NCBI RefSeq assembly: GCF_001983935.1
Contig: NZ_CP017641.1
Coordinates: forward strand, 1,178,001 to 1,242,000
Direction: 5' to 3'
From: Fuerstiella marisgermanici
Lineage (GTDB): Bacteria; Planctomycetota; Planctomycetia; Planctomycetales; Planctomycetaceae
DNA length: 64,000 bases
Both the position numbers and the translations under genes were made by a program. This document shows, in pieces, positions 38,116 through 46,163 of this stretch. Each line of letters starts with the position of its first letter. Positions within the stretch are counted from its first letter, which is position 1. The notes beneath the pieces were generated by a model that had not been told where the DNA came from, did no database searches, and worked only from the letters and a program-made list of their open reading frames with translations.

Positions 38116-38690
38116 GGCGCGTCCTTCGCAGTGAGCTTTGATTGACAGTCTCTCCAGCATGACTCAGCGAATGATTGAAGGCTGACTGACGGGTGGTCGG
38201 CGGCGGCGGGTTGAATATCAGCCCATGTGCGATTGCGACGAATGTCGCTAACCGTGGAATGATGCACGCCGTATGTGGCGGCAATCTCGCGATTCGAAGC
38301 ACCTTCAAGAATCTGACGCTTGGCAATACTGACTTGCAGCCTGCGGAATGTTGTTGCACTTGAGTTTCGAATATTTTCCGCCTGCGATAGCCACCGGCAG
38401 TTGTCTTTACAGTAATCCCCGTTGCCGTCGCGGCGGTCGAGTTGATACCGCTTCGATGGACGTTCGCCCATATCGCGAAGGAAGCACTGAAAGCCAGTCA
38501 ACACTCCGTCACCTTCCCGCCATTCAGGGCAGACGCGAATCCCACGGCGTCCGTAGTCGCGGTATCCCTTAGCACGTTTGTTGGTGCAACGTTGGACCAT
38601 GCCACGCCACACTGAGTAGAGCGGATGTTGCAGGCATGGCTTGCCGTTGATCAGGATTGCGTTGCGACTGTAGTTTCGAGCGGAAACCAT
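38112..38690 (-). CDS. HNH-like nuclease with C-terminal HTH
   Basis: About 192 residues from ATG 38690, with AAAGGG a dozen bases before it; a TTG at 38723 is less likely. The central block 'YQLDRRDGNGDYCKDNCRWLS' is the pattern seen in phage HNH/AP2-type homing proteins. The C-terminal 'REIAATYGVHHSTVSDIRRNRTW' is a helix-turn-helix. The fold suggests a homing endonuclease-like or DNA-binding role. It overlaps the next gene by four bases. Confidence 0.7.
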   Translation of the reverse strand: MVSARNYSRNAILINGKPCLQHPLYSVWRGMVQRCTNKRAKGYRDYGRRGIRVCPEWREGDGVLTGFQCFLRDMGERPSKRYQLDRRDGNGDYCKDNCRWLSQAENIRNSSATTFRRLQVSIAKRQILEGASNREIAATYGVHHSTVSDIRRNRTWADIQPAAADHPSVSLQSFAESCWRDCQSKLTAKDAP

Positions 38691-38719
38691 TAGAAGAATC
38701 CCTTTCAGTGCGTCGCGAC

Positions 38720-38980
38720 TCAATGCGAAAACGCATTTTCAGGTTTCTTCCTCGATCGTCTTAGCCTTGCGTGCCGCTTCGCGTCGGTAACTGCACGACT
38801 GCGTTCCCAGTCAAGCAAGGCGGCGTCGGACGTTCGGTACACGGCACGGTCTGATGTGCTGTCCGCAATGTTAATGCAGTCGATTTCACCATTACGGAAA
38901 AGCGTTCGTACCCGGGGATCTGAGATGCCATAGCGTTCCGCCACGAACTGAACGCTTCTGTTGTATTTAACGCTTGCCAT
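38720..38980 (-). CDS. small HTH protein, excisionase-like
   Basis: An 86-residue basic protein from ATG 38980. Residues about 8-40 ('VQFVAERYGISDPRVRTLFRNGEIDCINI') fit the winged helix of excisionase/MerR-like proteins that recognise one short site, with the sequence-reading 'RAVYRTSDAALLDWE' after it. It lies two genes from the integrase, where an excisionase is expected. Confidence 0.65.
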   Translation of the reverse strand: MASVKYNRSVQFVAERYGISDPRVRTLFRNGEIDCINIADSTSDRAVYRTSDAALLDWERSRAVTDAKRHARLRRSRKKPENAFSH

Positions 38981-39068
38981 TGGAAGCCTCTCCAGCAAAG
39001 GAAGTAATAGAGCTTCAGCACAATGACAACTCAGCAAGTGAATCCTCTACGTCAACACAGCCTGACTC

Positions 39069-39099
39069 GCGAATCAGGCAATCAGGCTGCCTGATTCGC
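39069..39099. terminator. strong hairpin between minus-strand genes
   Basis: GCGAATCAGGCA, a seven-base loop, and TGCCTGATTCGC form a perfect 12-bp stem. On the plus strand a short T4 run follows about 13 bases later; on the minus strand there is none. It lies just downstream of the 39.1-39.7 kb gene and may be a terminator, a processing site or an operator. Confidence 0.5.
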
Positions 39100-39113
39100 C
39101 TGCGCAGGCTGTT

Positions 39114-39668
39114 TTAGTCCGATTCTGGGTGCGTGATTTGCTTCACGATCGCCTTAATGTCAGCCAGCAGACTCTTATCTAACGGCACTGTGATTTTGTC
39201 GAGAATCTGTTTATTCTTCGGAAACTCAGTACCGCCAATCTCCCGGACAGCAGCAACCACGGCTTCGACTTGTCTCAGGCTGAAAACCCGATCGCCAGTG
39301 CGGTTTACTTGTGGCGGTGGCACCACTTCCCGCGGCGCTATATCAGCCTGTGATTCAATAGCAACGCTTGCAGCAAGCGAGCTGACAGCAGCTCGACATT
39401 CATCCATGCTGCGGCTTCCATTCACGCTGAAGAATGGCTGTGGGGCAATCAACTCATGCCCAGTCTTCGCATTCACTACGCGAATGGCTGCGCCAACCGT
39501 GTGGCATCGCCGAACAGCGGCTTCTTCCTCCCACAAGCCACTAAACGGTTCGCCGTGCGTGTCGTTAAATGCGTCAACGGCTTCTTTGATGTCGGCGAAC
39601 ATTTTCTGCCGATCATCCCAGCTCTCAGCGAGTAGAGTAATTCGTTCTAGCTCGGTTGGTTGGTCCAT
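39114..39668 (-). CDS. hypothetical phage-element protein
   Basis: A 184-residue, mostly helical protein from ATG 39668. A central segment ('AAIRVVNAKTGHELIAPQPFFSVNGSRSMDE') looks like a compact beta-rich domain. No motif recognised. It lies between the integrase and the small HTH gene. Confidence 0.6.
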   Translation of the reverse strand: MDQPTELERITLLAESWDDRQKMFADIKEAVDAFNDTHGEPFSGLWEEEAAVRRCHTVGAAIRVVNAKTGHELIAPQPFFSVNGSRSMDECRAAVSSLAASVAIESQADIAPREVVPPPQVNRTGDRVFSLRQVEAVVAAVREIGGTEFPKNKQILDKITVPLDKSLLADIKAIVKQITHPESD

Positions 39669-39780
39669 CGTCTTCACCCTCTGGTGCGAGAGTCTGGAGT
39701 TTTGAAAACGCGGGGAAAGCCAGTCCAGAGTTCTGGCCTTGTCGGGAGCTACCCTATCCCCACGCGATTCAAACGATCAC

Positions 39781-41124
39781 TCAGTCGCTAAATAGCCAAT
39801 CATGCACGTGTTCGCTGATCTTGATCAACGCATCATCGTTCGCCTCATGGATGTATGATTGCGTTGTGCCGCTTCCCGACGGCGTGTGACCAATCGTCAG
39901 TTGCACGCATTCAATTGGCACGCCCGGCGTCTTGTGTGCAACAGTCGTGTAGGTGTGACGAAAACATCTCCAGCCGCTTTCGAGTTTCGGGTTCCGCACG
40001 AATAGACCACGCTTAACTAACTTGTCCTTCAACCTGCCAAATGCCTGAGCGAGTGCGTCAGCCTTTTCGTTCCGTTCGTTGCGGAGTCTGGCCGTTGCGA
40101 AGATGATCGTGTTTCCGCATTCGTTGCATTCGGAATCGCTGTCGCCTTTGATGGTGACAATCTCACCACATGATTCGCACTTTGTTTCAGCAACCAGCTT
40201 CGGGTTATTTAGCGGCTTCCCAGCACGATTCAGGATCAGCCGATTGAACTCGTTTGGTTGTGCGCGAACTTCGTTAATGGCCTCAACTGTTTCGTCCCAC
40301 AGCCACGCGCGACGCTCGGTAAGTTTCTTCTTTCGGAAGTTATCAAGCCACCGGCCTTCAAGGTCTTCAGGCTCAAGGTCACTCACGTCGATGGTGTACT
40401 GCCCACAGTTGGCAGCAAGATGGATGGCGGCGCGAAGTTCAGGATTCGCGTGCGACATCATCGCTCGAATTTCCTGCGGCGTGAACAGTCTGGTTTTCTT
40501 CCTGACTGCCTTCAGTTGTTTCGCCTGCAGTTGCTTAAAACTGGAACCGAAGTTCGGCGGCTTGAATGGCGGGCAATCATCTGAAGACAACCCAAATTTG
40601 AAAATGCCGCGTATCAGGCGAACGTGGCAATCAACAACAGAATCGCTCGGCTTCCGACCTTTTACTTTCGCGAAGTCGCCGCTGACAATTCGACTCATCA
40701 GACCGTCAAAGTCGGAGCTTCGCAGACTCACAACAGCACGGTCCCCGAATGCTCGCGTCAGTATCTCAGCGGCTGTTAAATGCTGTTCCAGCGTCTGAGG
40801 ATGCAGGCCGTACTTTTTGCCAAGCCGTGGTGTCTTGAACTGCGTTCGCTTTGAAAGAATGAACCAGTCCACCAGCTCGGCAACTGTGAAGACATCAGCA
40901 GCCTCACGTTCCTGCCGTGGTGACTGAATTTGAGCTTCGATATAGTGCAGATCTTCGTGATATCGTTGTAGTGCAACTCTCCAGTCTGAACCAAACGAAT
41001 ACTGCTTTCCTTTGATCTTCTTTACCCACGCACCGCTTCCCTTGTGCCAGTTCAGAACGAAGTCTGATGGTGCGTCGACCGGCCTTTTCTTGGTCTTGTT
41101 TTTTCTGACTGGCTTGGCTTTCAT
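39781..41124 (-). CDS. int: tyrosine recombinase / integrase with zinc-ribbon insert
   Basis: About 447 residues from ATG 41124; an upstream frame to 41196 would translate the GGGTGATGTAA repeats and is unlikely. There is an N-terminal arm-binding-type domain, a SAM-like core (about 80-200), then the catalytic domain with box II 'WRCFRHTYTTVAH', 'LTIGH' and the likely nucleophile Tyr in 'QSYIHEA'. The box I region reads 'AANCGQYTIDVSDLEPEDL', where the usual catalytic Arg is not seen. A zinc ribbon (CESC ... CNEC, about residues 335-360) is inserted between boxes I and II. It should recombine the tRNA-Leu attachment site next to it. Confidence 0.85.
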   Translation of the reverse strand: MKAKPVRKNKTKKRPVDAPSDFVLNWHKGSGAWVKKIKGKQYSFGSDWRVALQRYHEDLHYIEAQIQSPRQEREAADVFTVAELVDWFILSKRTQFKTPRLGKKYGLHPQTLEQHLTAAEILTRAFGDRAVVSLRSSDFDGLMSRIVSGDFAKVKGRKPSDSVVDCHVRLIRGIFKFGLSSDDCPPFKPPNFGSSFKQLQAKQLKAVRKKTRLFTPQEIRAMMSHANPELRAAIHLAANCGQYTIDVSDLEPEDLEGRWLDNFRKKKLTERRAWLWDETVEAINEVRAQPNEFNRLILNRAGKPLNNPKLVAETKCESCGEIVTIKGDSDSECNECGNTIIFATARLRNERNEKADALAQAFGRLKDKLVKRGLFVRNPKLESGWRCFRHTYTTVAHKTPGVPIECVQLTIGHTPSGSGTTQSYIHEANDDALIKISEHVHDWLFSD

Positions 41125-41148
41125 TGTTTTTCCTGCGCCCCTGAATCT

Positions 41149-41180
41149 TGGTGATGCGGGTGATGTAATGGGTGATGTAA
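41149..41180 (+). repeat. GGGTGATGTAA direct repeats, candidate integrase arm sites (left)
   Basis: GGGTGATGTAA occurs at 41158-41168 and 41170-41180, with a weaker unit (TGGTGATGC) just before, all spaced 12 bases. They lie between the integrase start and the tRNA-Leu fragment, where arm-type binding sites are expected. Confidence 0.65.
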
Positions 41181-41234
41181 CCACACTCACGGCCAATTCG
41201 AAGGATAAAAAGCAGGGTTTTCAGCGTCAACATC

Positions 41235-41293
41235 GCAGACTTAAAATCTGGGGTTCCAAACGGAGCGTGCGGGTTCAAGTCCCGCCCGGGGTA
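41235..41293 (+). other. attachment site: 3' fragment of tRNA-Leu(UAA)
   Basis: The segment carries an anticodon arm with the loop CTTAAAA (anticodon UAA), a variable arm that can pair GTTCC with GGAGC, a T-arm GCGGGTTCAAGTCCCGC, and the 3' acceptor CCGGGGT plus discriminator A. No matching 5' half (an ACCCCGG- or GCCCCGG-type acceptor strand and D-arm) precedes it. A 3' tRNA piece beside an integrase is the usual sign of a phage or island att core. It encodes no CCA and cannot give a mature tRNA. Confidence 0.8.
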
Positions 41294-41408
41294 ATGAAAC
41301 ACCAGTAAAAAATTGGCGAAATCGACCACCTTGCTAGTTTATGGCAAATGTGGCTGCGACATCCGAGTTTCAGCAGTTTTCCTAAGTCACTGCAAGTTTA
41401 CTGAAGTT

Positions 41409-41472
41409 GGGTGGTGTAAGACCGCCAGTGGGTGGTGTAAAGCTGCCGGGTGGTGTAATTCGGGTGGTGTAA
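41409..41472 (+). repeat. GGGTGGTGTAA direct repeats, candidate arm sites (right)
   Basis: Four perfect copies of GGGTGGTGTAA at 41409, 41430, 41448 and 41462, all in the same orientation as the related GGGTGATGTAA pair on the other side of the tRNA fragment. Together they frame the att core asymmetrically, like the P and P' arms of an integrase site. Confidence 0.7.
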
Positions 41473-41870
41473 ACTTGCTCCAACGGTCGGATCAAATCTC
41501 GGTATCCGCTTATTTCGCACCAACACCCATCTTTCCCACCCGCCTCAAACGCCTCACAGAACGCGGTTCGCATCTTGGTCGCGGTGTACCGATCACGTCC
41601 GGCAATCGCCGTCATGCCACCGCAAGCCCTCGCTGCCCTTCGTGCCTGGAAACTCACCAGCGGCCTGAGCTTGTCCGCCTGATGCAGTGGACGGAATTTC
41701 TTGGTGGCTTCGCAGATCGAGTTCGACGCTTCCGTGGCGGTGGGCTGCCCCCGAGATTAGGTCCGGTTGTTATGAGAGTTGTGGGCTGACATTGGTATTG
41801 AATAATCTTCCAAACAAGTTGTGCTGAGCCCCGTCCGCCTTCGCTGTCGCCTCGGCCTTCAACGCGGAGC
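41473..41870. other. gene-free stretch between att region and IS3 remnant
   Basis: About 400 bases. Short frames are present on both strands; none is recognisable. It links the candidate arm-site cluster to the IS3 remnant. Confidence 0.4.
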
Positions 41871-42016
41871 TCAGGTCGAGGTGATGGCGAAGGTGGTCGG
41901 GGCGGCTCCCGTCTGTCGAGCTCGAACCGAAGGCTGCGCGGCCGCAAACTCGTTCGGAGTCTGGTAGTCCAACGCGCTGTGCGGACGAACTTCGTTGTAC
42001 AACCTCACGTACCGAT
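41871..42016 (-). pseudogene. IS3 family transposase OrfB, C-terminal remnant
   Basis: Complement reading gives 'YVRLYNEVRPHSALDYQTPNEFAA', the C-terminal signature of IS3/IS407-type OrfB, then a 24-residue tail and stop at 41871. The frame is cut at about 42016, where the recombinase cassette begins. It differs in its flanking residues from the OrfB at 44.6-45.4 kb ('FEYIEVFYN'), so it comes from a different IS3 element. Confidence 0.75.
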
Positions 42017-42373
42017 ACCCATGTTACCGAGGCAGTAGTTCGGTATCGATGGCACCCTTGGTTTGATCAGCCCGTCACGATTGATCGAGCGATCGTACGT
42101 CGTGATCGCGGAGCTGTCTATTTGTGTCGTCCTGCCGACGTGACGGACGGAAAGTTTCGTGAAGTTCCGCAGTGGATGTTGAATCAGTCTGTATGCTGCG
42201 TCATGCAGCTACGCGACGAACCCTGCGTTTCAATATCAGCACTATTGAATCTTTCAGCACTGCTGCGGGACGCCACAGCGGGCGATGAGTTTCTGATAGA
42301 TGTTCAGCATTTCCAATCTTCTCAGGGAGATGCTGATGCCACAACCCAGAACGAAACCGACAACACAGCTTGA
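42014..42373 (+). CDS. recombinase-associated conserved protein, start unclear
   Basis: The frame is open from the IS3 junction and reads 'VVRYRWHPWFDQPVTIDRA...VYLCRPADV...REVPQWMLNQSVCCVM...SISALLNLSALL', a pattern I know from small proteins encoded just upstream of large serine recombinases. The core starts only about ten codons after the junction and there is no ATG, GTG or TTG in frame before 42122, so the true start seems to have been lost or lies in the fused IS3 sequence. The 3' end overlaps the next small gene. Confidence 0.6.
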   Translation, partial: DTHVTEAVVRYRWHPWFDQPVTIDRAIVRRDRGAVYLCRPADVTDGKFREVPQWMLNQSVCCVMQLRDEPCVSISALLNLSALLRDATAGDEFLIDVQHFQSSQGDADATTQNETDNTA

Positions 42374-42515
42374 TCTGTTTGAAGTGAGTCCGCCCCGGCC
42401 GCGATGGAGTGATCTGCCCAGCGAGACTCGGGAAGAAGCGACCCGATATCTGGCGGAACTCGTTCGTCATCATGCTGAAAATCTCAACAGCGGAAAGGAG
42501 TCCGAAGATGAGTGA
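42336..42515 (+). CDS. small recombinase-associated protein
   Basis: A 59-residue acidic protein from ATG 42336, 'MPQPRTKPTTQLDLFEV' at the start and a helix with HH near the end. It overlaps the preceding frame and overlaps the recombinase gene by eight bases. Gene order and overlaps indicate one operon. Function unknown. Confidence 0.6.
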   Translation: MPQPRTKPTTQLDLFEVSPPRPRWSDLPSETREEATRYLAELVRHHAENLNSGKESEDE

Positions 42516-44583
42516 AAAGATTGAAGCCATCCATCTTCAGCGGAAAGCCGTTCTTTACATTCGTCAGTCGTCGCCGTTTCAGGTGCTTCACAACGAAGAA
42601 AGCCGCAGGCTGCAGTATGCCATGCAGCAACGGATGCGTTCACTGGGATGGAAAGACATTGAAGTCATCGATGAAGATCTGGGGCGCAGCGCGTCCGGCA
42701 GCGTTGTTCGATCGGGATTTGAACGCATGGTCGCCGATGTGTGCCTCGGGAAGATCGGGGCCGTTGCTGCACGAGAGGTGTCGCGGTTTGCTCGCAACAG
42801 TCGTGAATGGCAGCAACTGGTTGAAGTTTGTCGAGTCGTCGACACGTTACTCATCGATCAGGAAACGGTCTACGCTCCTCGCCGGAGCAATGACCGACTG
42901 TTGCTGGGACTGAAAGGAAGTTTGAACGAATACGAGCTGGACCTCCTTCGTCAGCGATCCGTAGAAGCTCGGCGTGAAAAGGCGCGCCGAGGAGAACTGA
43001 TCATTTCGGCACCGGTCGGATATCTGAAAACGGGAACGACTCGAGGCAAAGATCAGCGCATTGAGAAAGACCCGAATACTCGCGTGCAGCAGATGATCAA
43101 TCTGGTGTTTCGCAAGTGCTTCGAACTGGGGAGTGCGAGGCAAGCTCTGATGTGGCTTCTGGAAGAAGATCTCCAGATGCCGGCGCGAGACAAAGCCGGA
43201 GTCCTGAAGTGGAAGCGTCCGACATACGGGATGGTGTACCAGATCCTGACTCATCCGGTGTACGGTGGGGCGTATGCGTATGGCCGAACCGAACATCAGC
43301 CATCGTATGAAGGTGGATTTATCGATTCAAAAACACGGCGGCGCAGTCGCGAAGAATGGATCGCATTGATTCCCGAACATCACGAAGGCTATGTATCGTG
43401 GGAGGAGTTCGAACGATTGCAGGATTTGATTTCGTCAAACAATCTGCGTTCCGGGCGAGGCGCTGCTCGAAAAGGTTCGGCACTGTTGTCGGGAATGCTG
43501 GGCTGTCAACAATGTGGACGCCGGCTGGCCGTCGCGTACAGCGGAGTCGGAGCGAAAGTGCCGCGATACTGCTGTCATCGAGGGTATCTGGATAACGGCG
43601 AAGCCAAGTGCATCGCATTCGGTGCTACTTCCGTTGACATCGCCGTAGCAGAACAGATATTCCGTGTTGTTGCTCCTGCCGCTCAAGAGGCCGCCATGCT
43701 CGCTCACCAGCAAACAACCGAACGTGACAACGAAGTTCTCAAGGCACTGGAAGGTGAACTCAAGTCTGCTCGTTACGAAGCATCGCGTGCGCAACGTCAA
43801 TTCGATGCAGCTGACCCGGAAAATCGACTTGTCACCGAGGAACTGGAACGACGATGGAATGCGTCGATGCAACACGTCAGTGACATCGAAGAGCGCATGG
43901 ATCAGCAACGAAATGATAGATCTTCAATCGACGATCCTGATTTGCAGGGTCTGATGGCAGTCGTGGCTGACCTTGACGCAGTCTGGAACAATCCTGATGC
44001 TGACATTCGAATCAAGAAACGCATCGTTCGGACTCTGATCCGCGATATCGTTGCGGATGTCGACAACGACGTGAGCGAAGTCATTCTTACAATCCACTGG
44101 GTTGGTGGTGTGCATACCGAACTGCGACTTCCCCGCCGTCGTCGCGGAAAATCGACAGCCACGTCAGCAGAGGCCGTCGATGCTGTCCGGTCACTCGCAC
44201 GAATCTGTTCCGACGATCTCATCGCCGGACTGCTCAACCGCAACGGGTTACCAACGGGACGAGGAAACCGGTGGACTCGAGAGCGGGTCACATCGATGCG
44301 GAACTACCACAAGATTGCCCGCTGGACTGCACAGGCTCAATCTGATCAAGGCTGGATGAACCTAACCGACAGCGCAAAACATCTTGGCATCAGCACGCGG
44401 ACACTCAGACTGGCGATTGAACGAGCCGATATCAAAGGTCAACACCCGCTTCCGGACGGACCGTGGATCATCAATCGCAGCGAACTGGAGACGCCAGCGG
44501 CAAAGGCCGTTGTCCGGAAGGCAAAAACTCGAAACCGCAACCCCGCGGTACCAGATCCCAAACAGCAATCCCTTGAGTTTTAA
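42508..44583 (+). CDS. large serine recombinase
   Basis: A 691-residue recombinase from ATG 42508 with GGAAAGGAG upstream. The resolvase domain has the nucleophile Ser20 in 'LYIRQSSPFQV', 'EVIDEDLGRSASG' and 'REVSRFARNSREW'. The recombinase domain follows, then a zinc beta-ribbon (CQQCGRR...YCCHRG...KC, about 330-370), a long coiled coil (about 395-500) and a C-terminal HTH ('NLTDSAKHLGISTRTLRLAIERADI'). It probably mobilises the cassette that contains it. Confidence 0.92.
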   Translation: MSEKIEAIHLQRKAVLYIRQSSPFQVLHNEESRRLQYAMQQRMRSLGWKDIEVIDEDLGRSASGSVVRSGFERMVADVCLGKIGAVAAREVSRFARNSREWQQLVEVCRVVDTLLIDQETVYAPRRSNDRLLLGLKGSLNEYELDLLRQRSVEARREKARRGELIISAPVGYLKTGTTRGKDQRIEKDPNTRVQQMINLVFRKCFELGSARQALMWLLEEDLQMPARDKAGVLKWKRPTYGMVYQILTHPVYGGAYAYGRTEHQPSYEGGFIDSKTRRRSREEWIALIPEHHEGYVSWEEFERLQDLISSNNLRSGRGAARKGSALLSGMLGCQQCGRRLAVAYSGVGAKVPRYCCHRGYLDNGEAKCIAFGATSVDIAVAEQIFRVVAPAAQEAAMLAHQQTTERDNEVLKALEGELKSARYEASRAQRQFDAADPENRLVTEELERRWNASMQHVSDIEERMDQQRNDRSSIDDPDLQGLMAVVADLDAVWNNPDADIRIKKRIVRTLIRDIVADVDNDVSEVILTIHWVGGVHTELRLPRRRRGKSTATSAEAVDAVRSLARICSDDLIAGLLNRNGLPTGRGNRWTRERVTSMRNYHKIARWTAQAQSDQGWMNLTDSAKHLGISTRTLRLAIERADIKGQHPLPDGPWIINRSELETPAAKAVVRKAKTRNRNPAVPDPKQQSLEF

Positions 44584-45366
44584 CTCAAATAGAACAAAGG
44601 TGCATAATGAAACACAGTTGTAGAACACTTCGATGTATTCGAAGATGCTCGCCCGAGCTTCCGCCTGATCCGCATACTCGCACTGATGAACCAGCTCCTT
44701 CTTCAACGTGGCGAAGAAACTCTCCGCCACGGCATTGTCCCAGCAGTTGCCTTTGCGACTCATGCTGCATTCGATTCGATTGCGACGCAGCGCTGACCGA
44801 AATGCATGACTGCAATACTGACTGCCGCGATCCGAATGATGAGTTAGCCCCGACACATCGCCGCGACGCCCCAACGCCATTTCCAATGCCGACAAAAACA
44901 CGTCCGTCGACATCGTGACATCCATCGACCAGCCGACCACTTTACGTGAGTGCAGATCAATGATCGCCACCAGATAAAGCCAGCCGGATTTCGTCGGAAT
45001 GTACGTCAGGTCGGACACCCAGACGTCATTCGCCTGATCACGTTCAAACTCTCTGTTCACAGTGTTTTCTGCCACCGCAAGGTCATGGTTCGAGTCCGTC
45101 GTGCGAACGCGAAAACGACGATGAGTCGATGCCGACACGCCTTCCTGACGCATCAATTTTGCAACCGTCGCTTCACAGATTTCAAAGCCACGTGACACCA
45201 GTTCCTGGTGCATCCGAGGACTCCCGCAAACGTCTTTGTGACGCTCCGAATGAATCTGGCGAATTTCCGAAATCACCGCCGACTGATACTTCGAACGAGC
45301 ACTCATCGGACGCTTCCGCCACGCATAAAACCCGCTGCGCCTCACCTGCAGCACGTCACACATCAA
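44362..45366 (-). pseudogene. IS3 family transposase OrfB, 3'-truncated
   Basis: The rve/DDE core is complete: 'VWVSDLTYIPTK', 'THHSDRGSQYCS', 'WDNAVAESFFATLKKE'. OrfB homology runs to 'FEYIEVFYN' at 44617, after which the frame passes through the end of the recombinase cassette to a stop at 44362, replacing the usual C-terminal HSALGY-type block. It is in the -1 frame relative to OrfA; an AAAAG motif right before the OrfA stop is a plausible slippage site. The copy should be inactive because of the missing end. Confidence 0.82.
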
Positions 45367-45410
45367 TGTGATCGGCCACTCTTCGCTGTGGTGCTGAATG
45401 AACTGAAATC

Positions 45411-45713
45411 TCAGTTCTTTTCGTTCGCGAAGAAGGCCGTCGCTTTTTTAAAGATGTCACGCTCCAGACGAAGACGTGTGACTTCCTTTCGCAGACGAGT
45501 CAGCTCTTCCTGATCGCTCTCTGAAATCCCGGAATCCAAACCGGCCCCCTTCCCGTACTTCTTACGCCACGTCCGCAACAAATTATCATTGATCCCCAGT
45601 TCACGAGCCGCCTGAGCGGTCGTGTAACCCTGATCCTCAACAAGTGACACCGCACTCCGACGAAACTCGTCGCTGTGCTTACGACGCAATCGCTGCTCTG
45701 ACTTCTTCTTCAT
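45411..45713 (-). CDS. IS3 family transposase OrfA
   Basis: A 100-residue protein with the HTH_Tnp_1 fold ('SDEFRRSAVSLVEDQGYTTAQAARELGINDNLLRTWRKKYG') followed by a leucine-zipper-like coiled coil ('DQEELTRLRKEVTRLRLERDIFKKA'). It ends in AAAAGAAC TGA, where a -1 shift would continue into OrfB. Intact, but its OrfB partner is truncated. Confidence 0.88.
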   Translation of the reverse strand: MKKKSEQRLRRKHSDEFRRSAVSLVEDQGYTTAQAARELGINDNLLRTWRKKYGKGAGLDSGISESDQEELTRLRKEVTRLRLERDIFKKATAFFANEKN

Positions 45714-45930
45714 CGTTAACGCTCCTTGCGTGCTATATTACACGCTTAATTGAGCGCCCACTATTCATAGGGAATTCCAGAATGTCTTAAGCATGAGGGG
45801 GATGTCCGGCAGAAGTTGGGCGTGTTGTGGAACGATGGCCGTGTCGCAAAACAATATCGAATTCTACTAACTGTGTGCCAGACCGCCGTATTGTCAAACG
45901 GTGGGTGCGCTCATGGATGATTGTCAAACA

Positions 45931-46008
45931 GGGAGGGTGACGCTCTTGCCGAACCGATTGCACCGGTGGAGCCCTCTGACGGCGGCTCGGCAGGAGCCTC
46001 GCCCTCCC
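45931..46008. repeat. intergenic inverted repeat, about 22-base arms
   Basis: GGGAGGGTGACGCTCTTGCC pairs with GGCAGGAGCCTCGCCCTCCC with four mismatches around a 34-base centre. A related GCTCCTGCC...GGCAGG arrangement is seen at the right end of the window, so it may be a dispersed family. Confidence 0.55.
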
Positions 46009-46163
46009 ACAAGCGTGCTCGTCCAACCCAAAAAACCGAAATCCATGACCGCACCCTCAAACGGTCGTGATGATGCGTTGACTTGAAGTTGACTGTGCGA
46101 GACTGGATCATGGGCTGACGATACCACAAACTGTCTGACCTTCAACAACGGACGATCAAACGG

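Larger units (their letters stand above)
28756..41293 (-). mobile_element. phage-like integrative element (satellite or decayed prophage)
   Basis: Thirteen minus-strand genes run from a tyrosine integrase at 41.1 kb to a truncated tape-measure gene at 28.8 kb. They include HTH and HNH genes, a primase-helicase, a prohead-protease-like protein and a small tail component. The integrase end abuts a tRNA-Leu 3' fragment. No terminase, portal, major capsid or lysis gene was recognised. The other end is lost at the ISL3 insertion. Confidence 0.75.
42014..44616 (+). mobile_element. serine-recombinase cassette between two IS3 remnants
   Basis: Three overlapping genes (two small recombinase-associated proteins and the large serine recombinase) lie between the cut end of one IS3 OrfB (41871-42016) and the cut end of another (from 44617). 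The recombinase gene stops 33 bases before the second. The boundaries are given by where the IS3 coding similarity ends. Confidence 0.6.

Noticed and set aside
41235-41293. A functional tRNA-Leu gene
   Set aside because: Only the anticodon-to-acceptor part is present; no D-arm or 5' acceptor strand precedes it, so it is an attachment-site fragment.
41409-41472. CRISPR array
   Set aside because: The four 11-base repeats have spacers of only 3-10 bases and no cas genes are near; integrase arm sites fit better.
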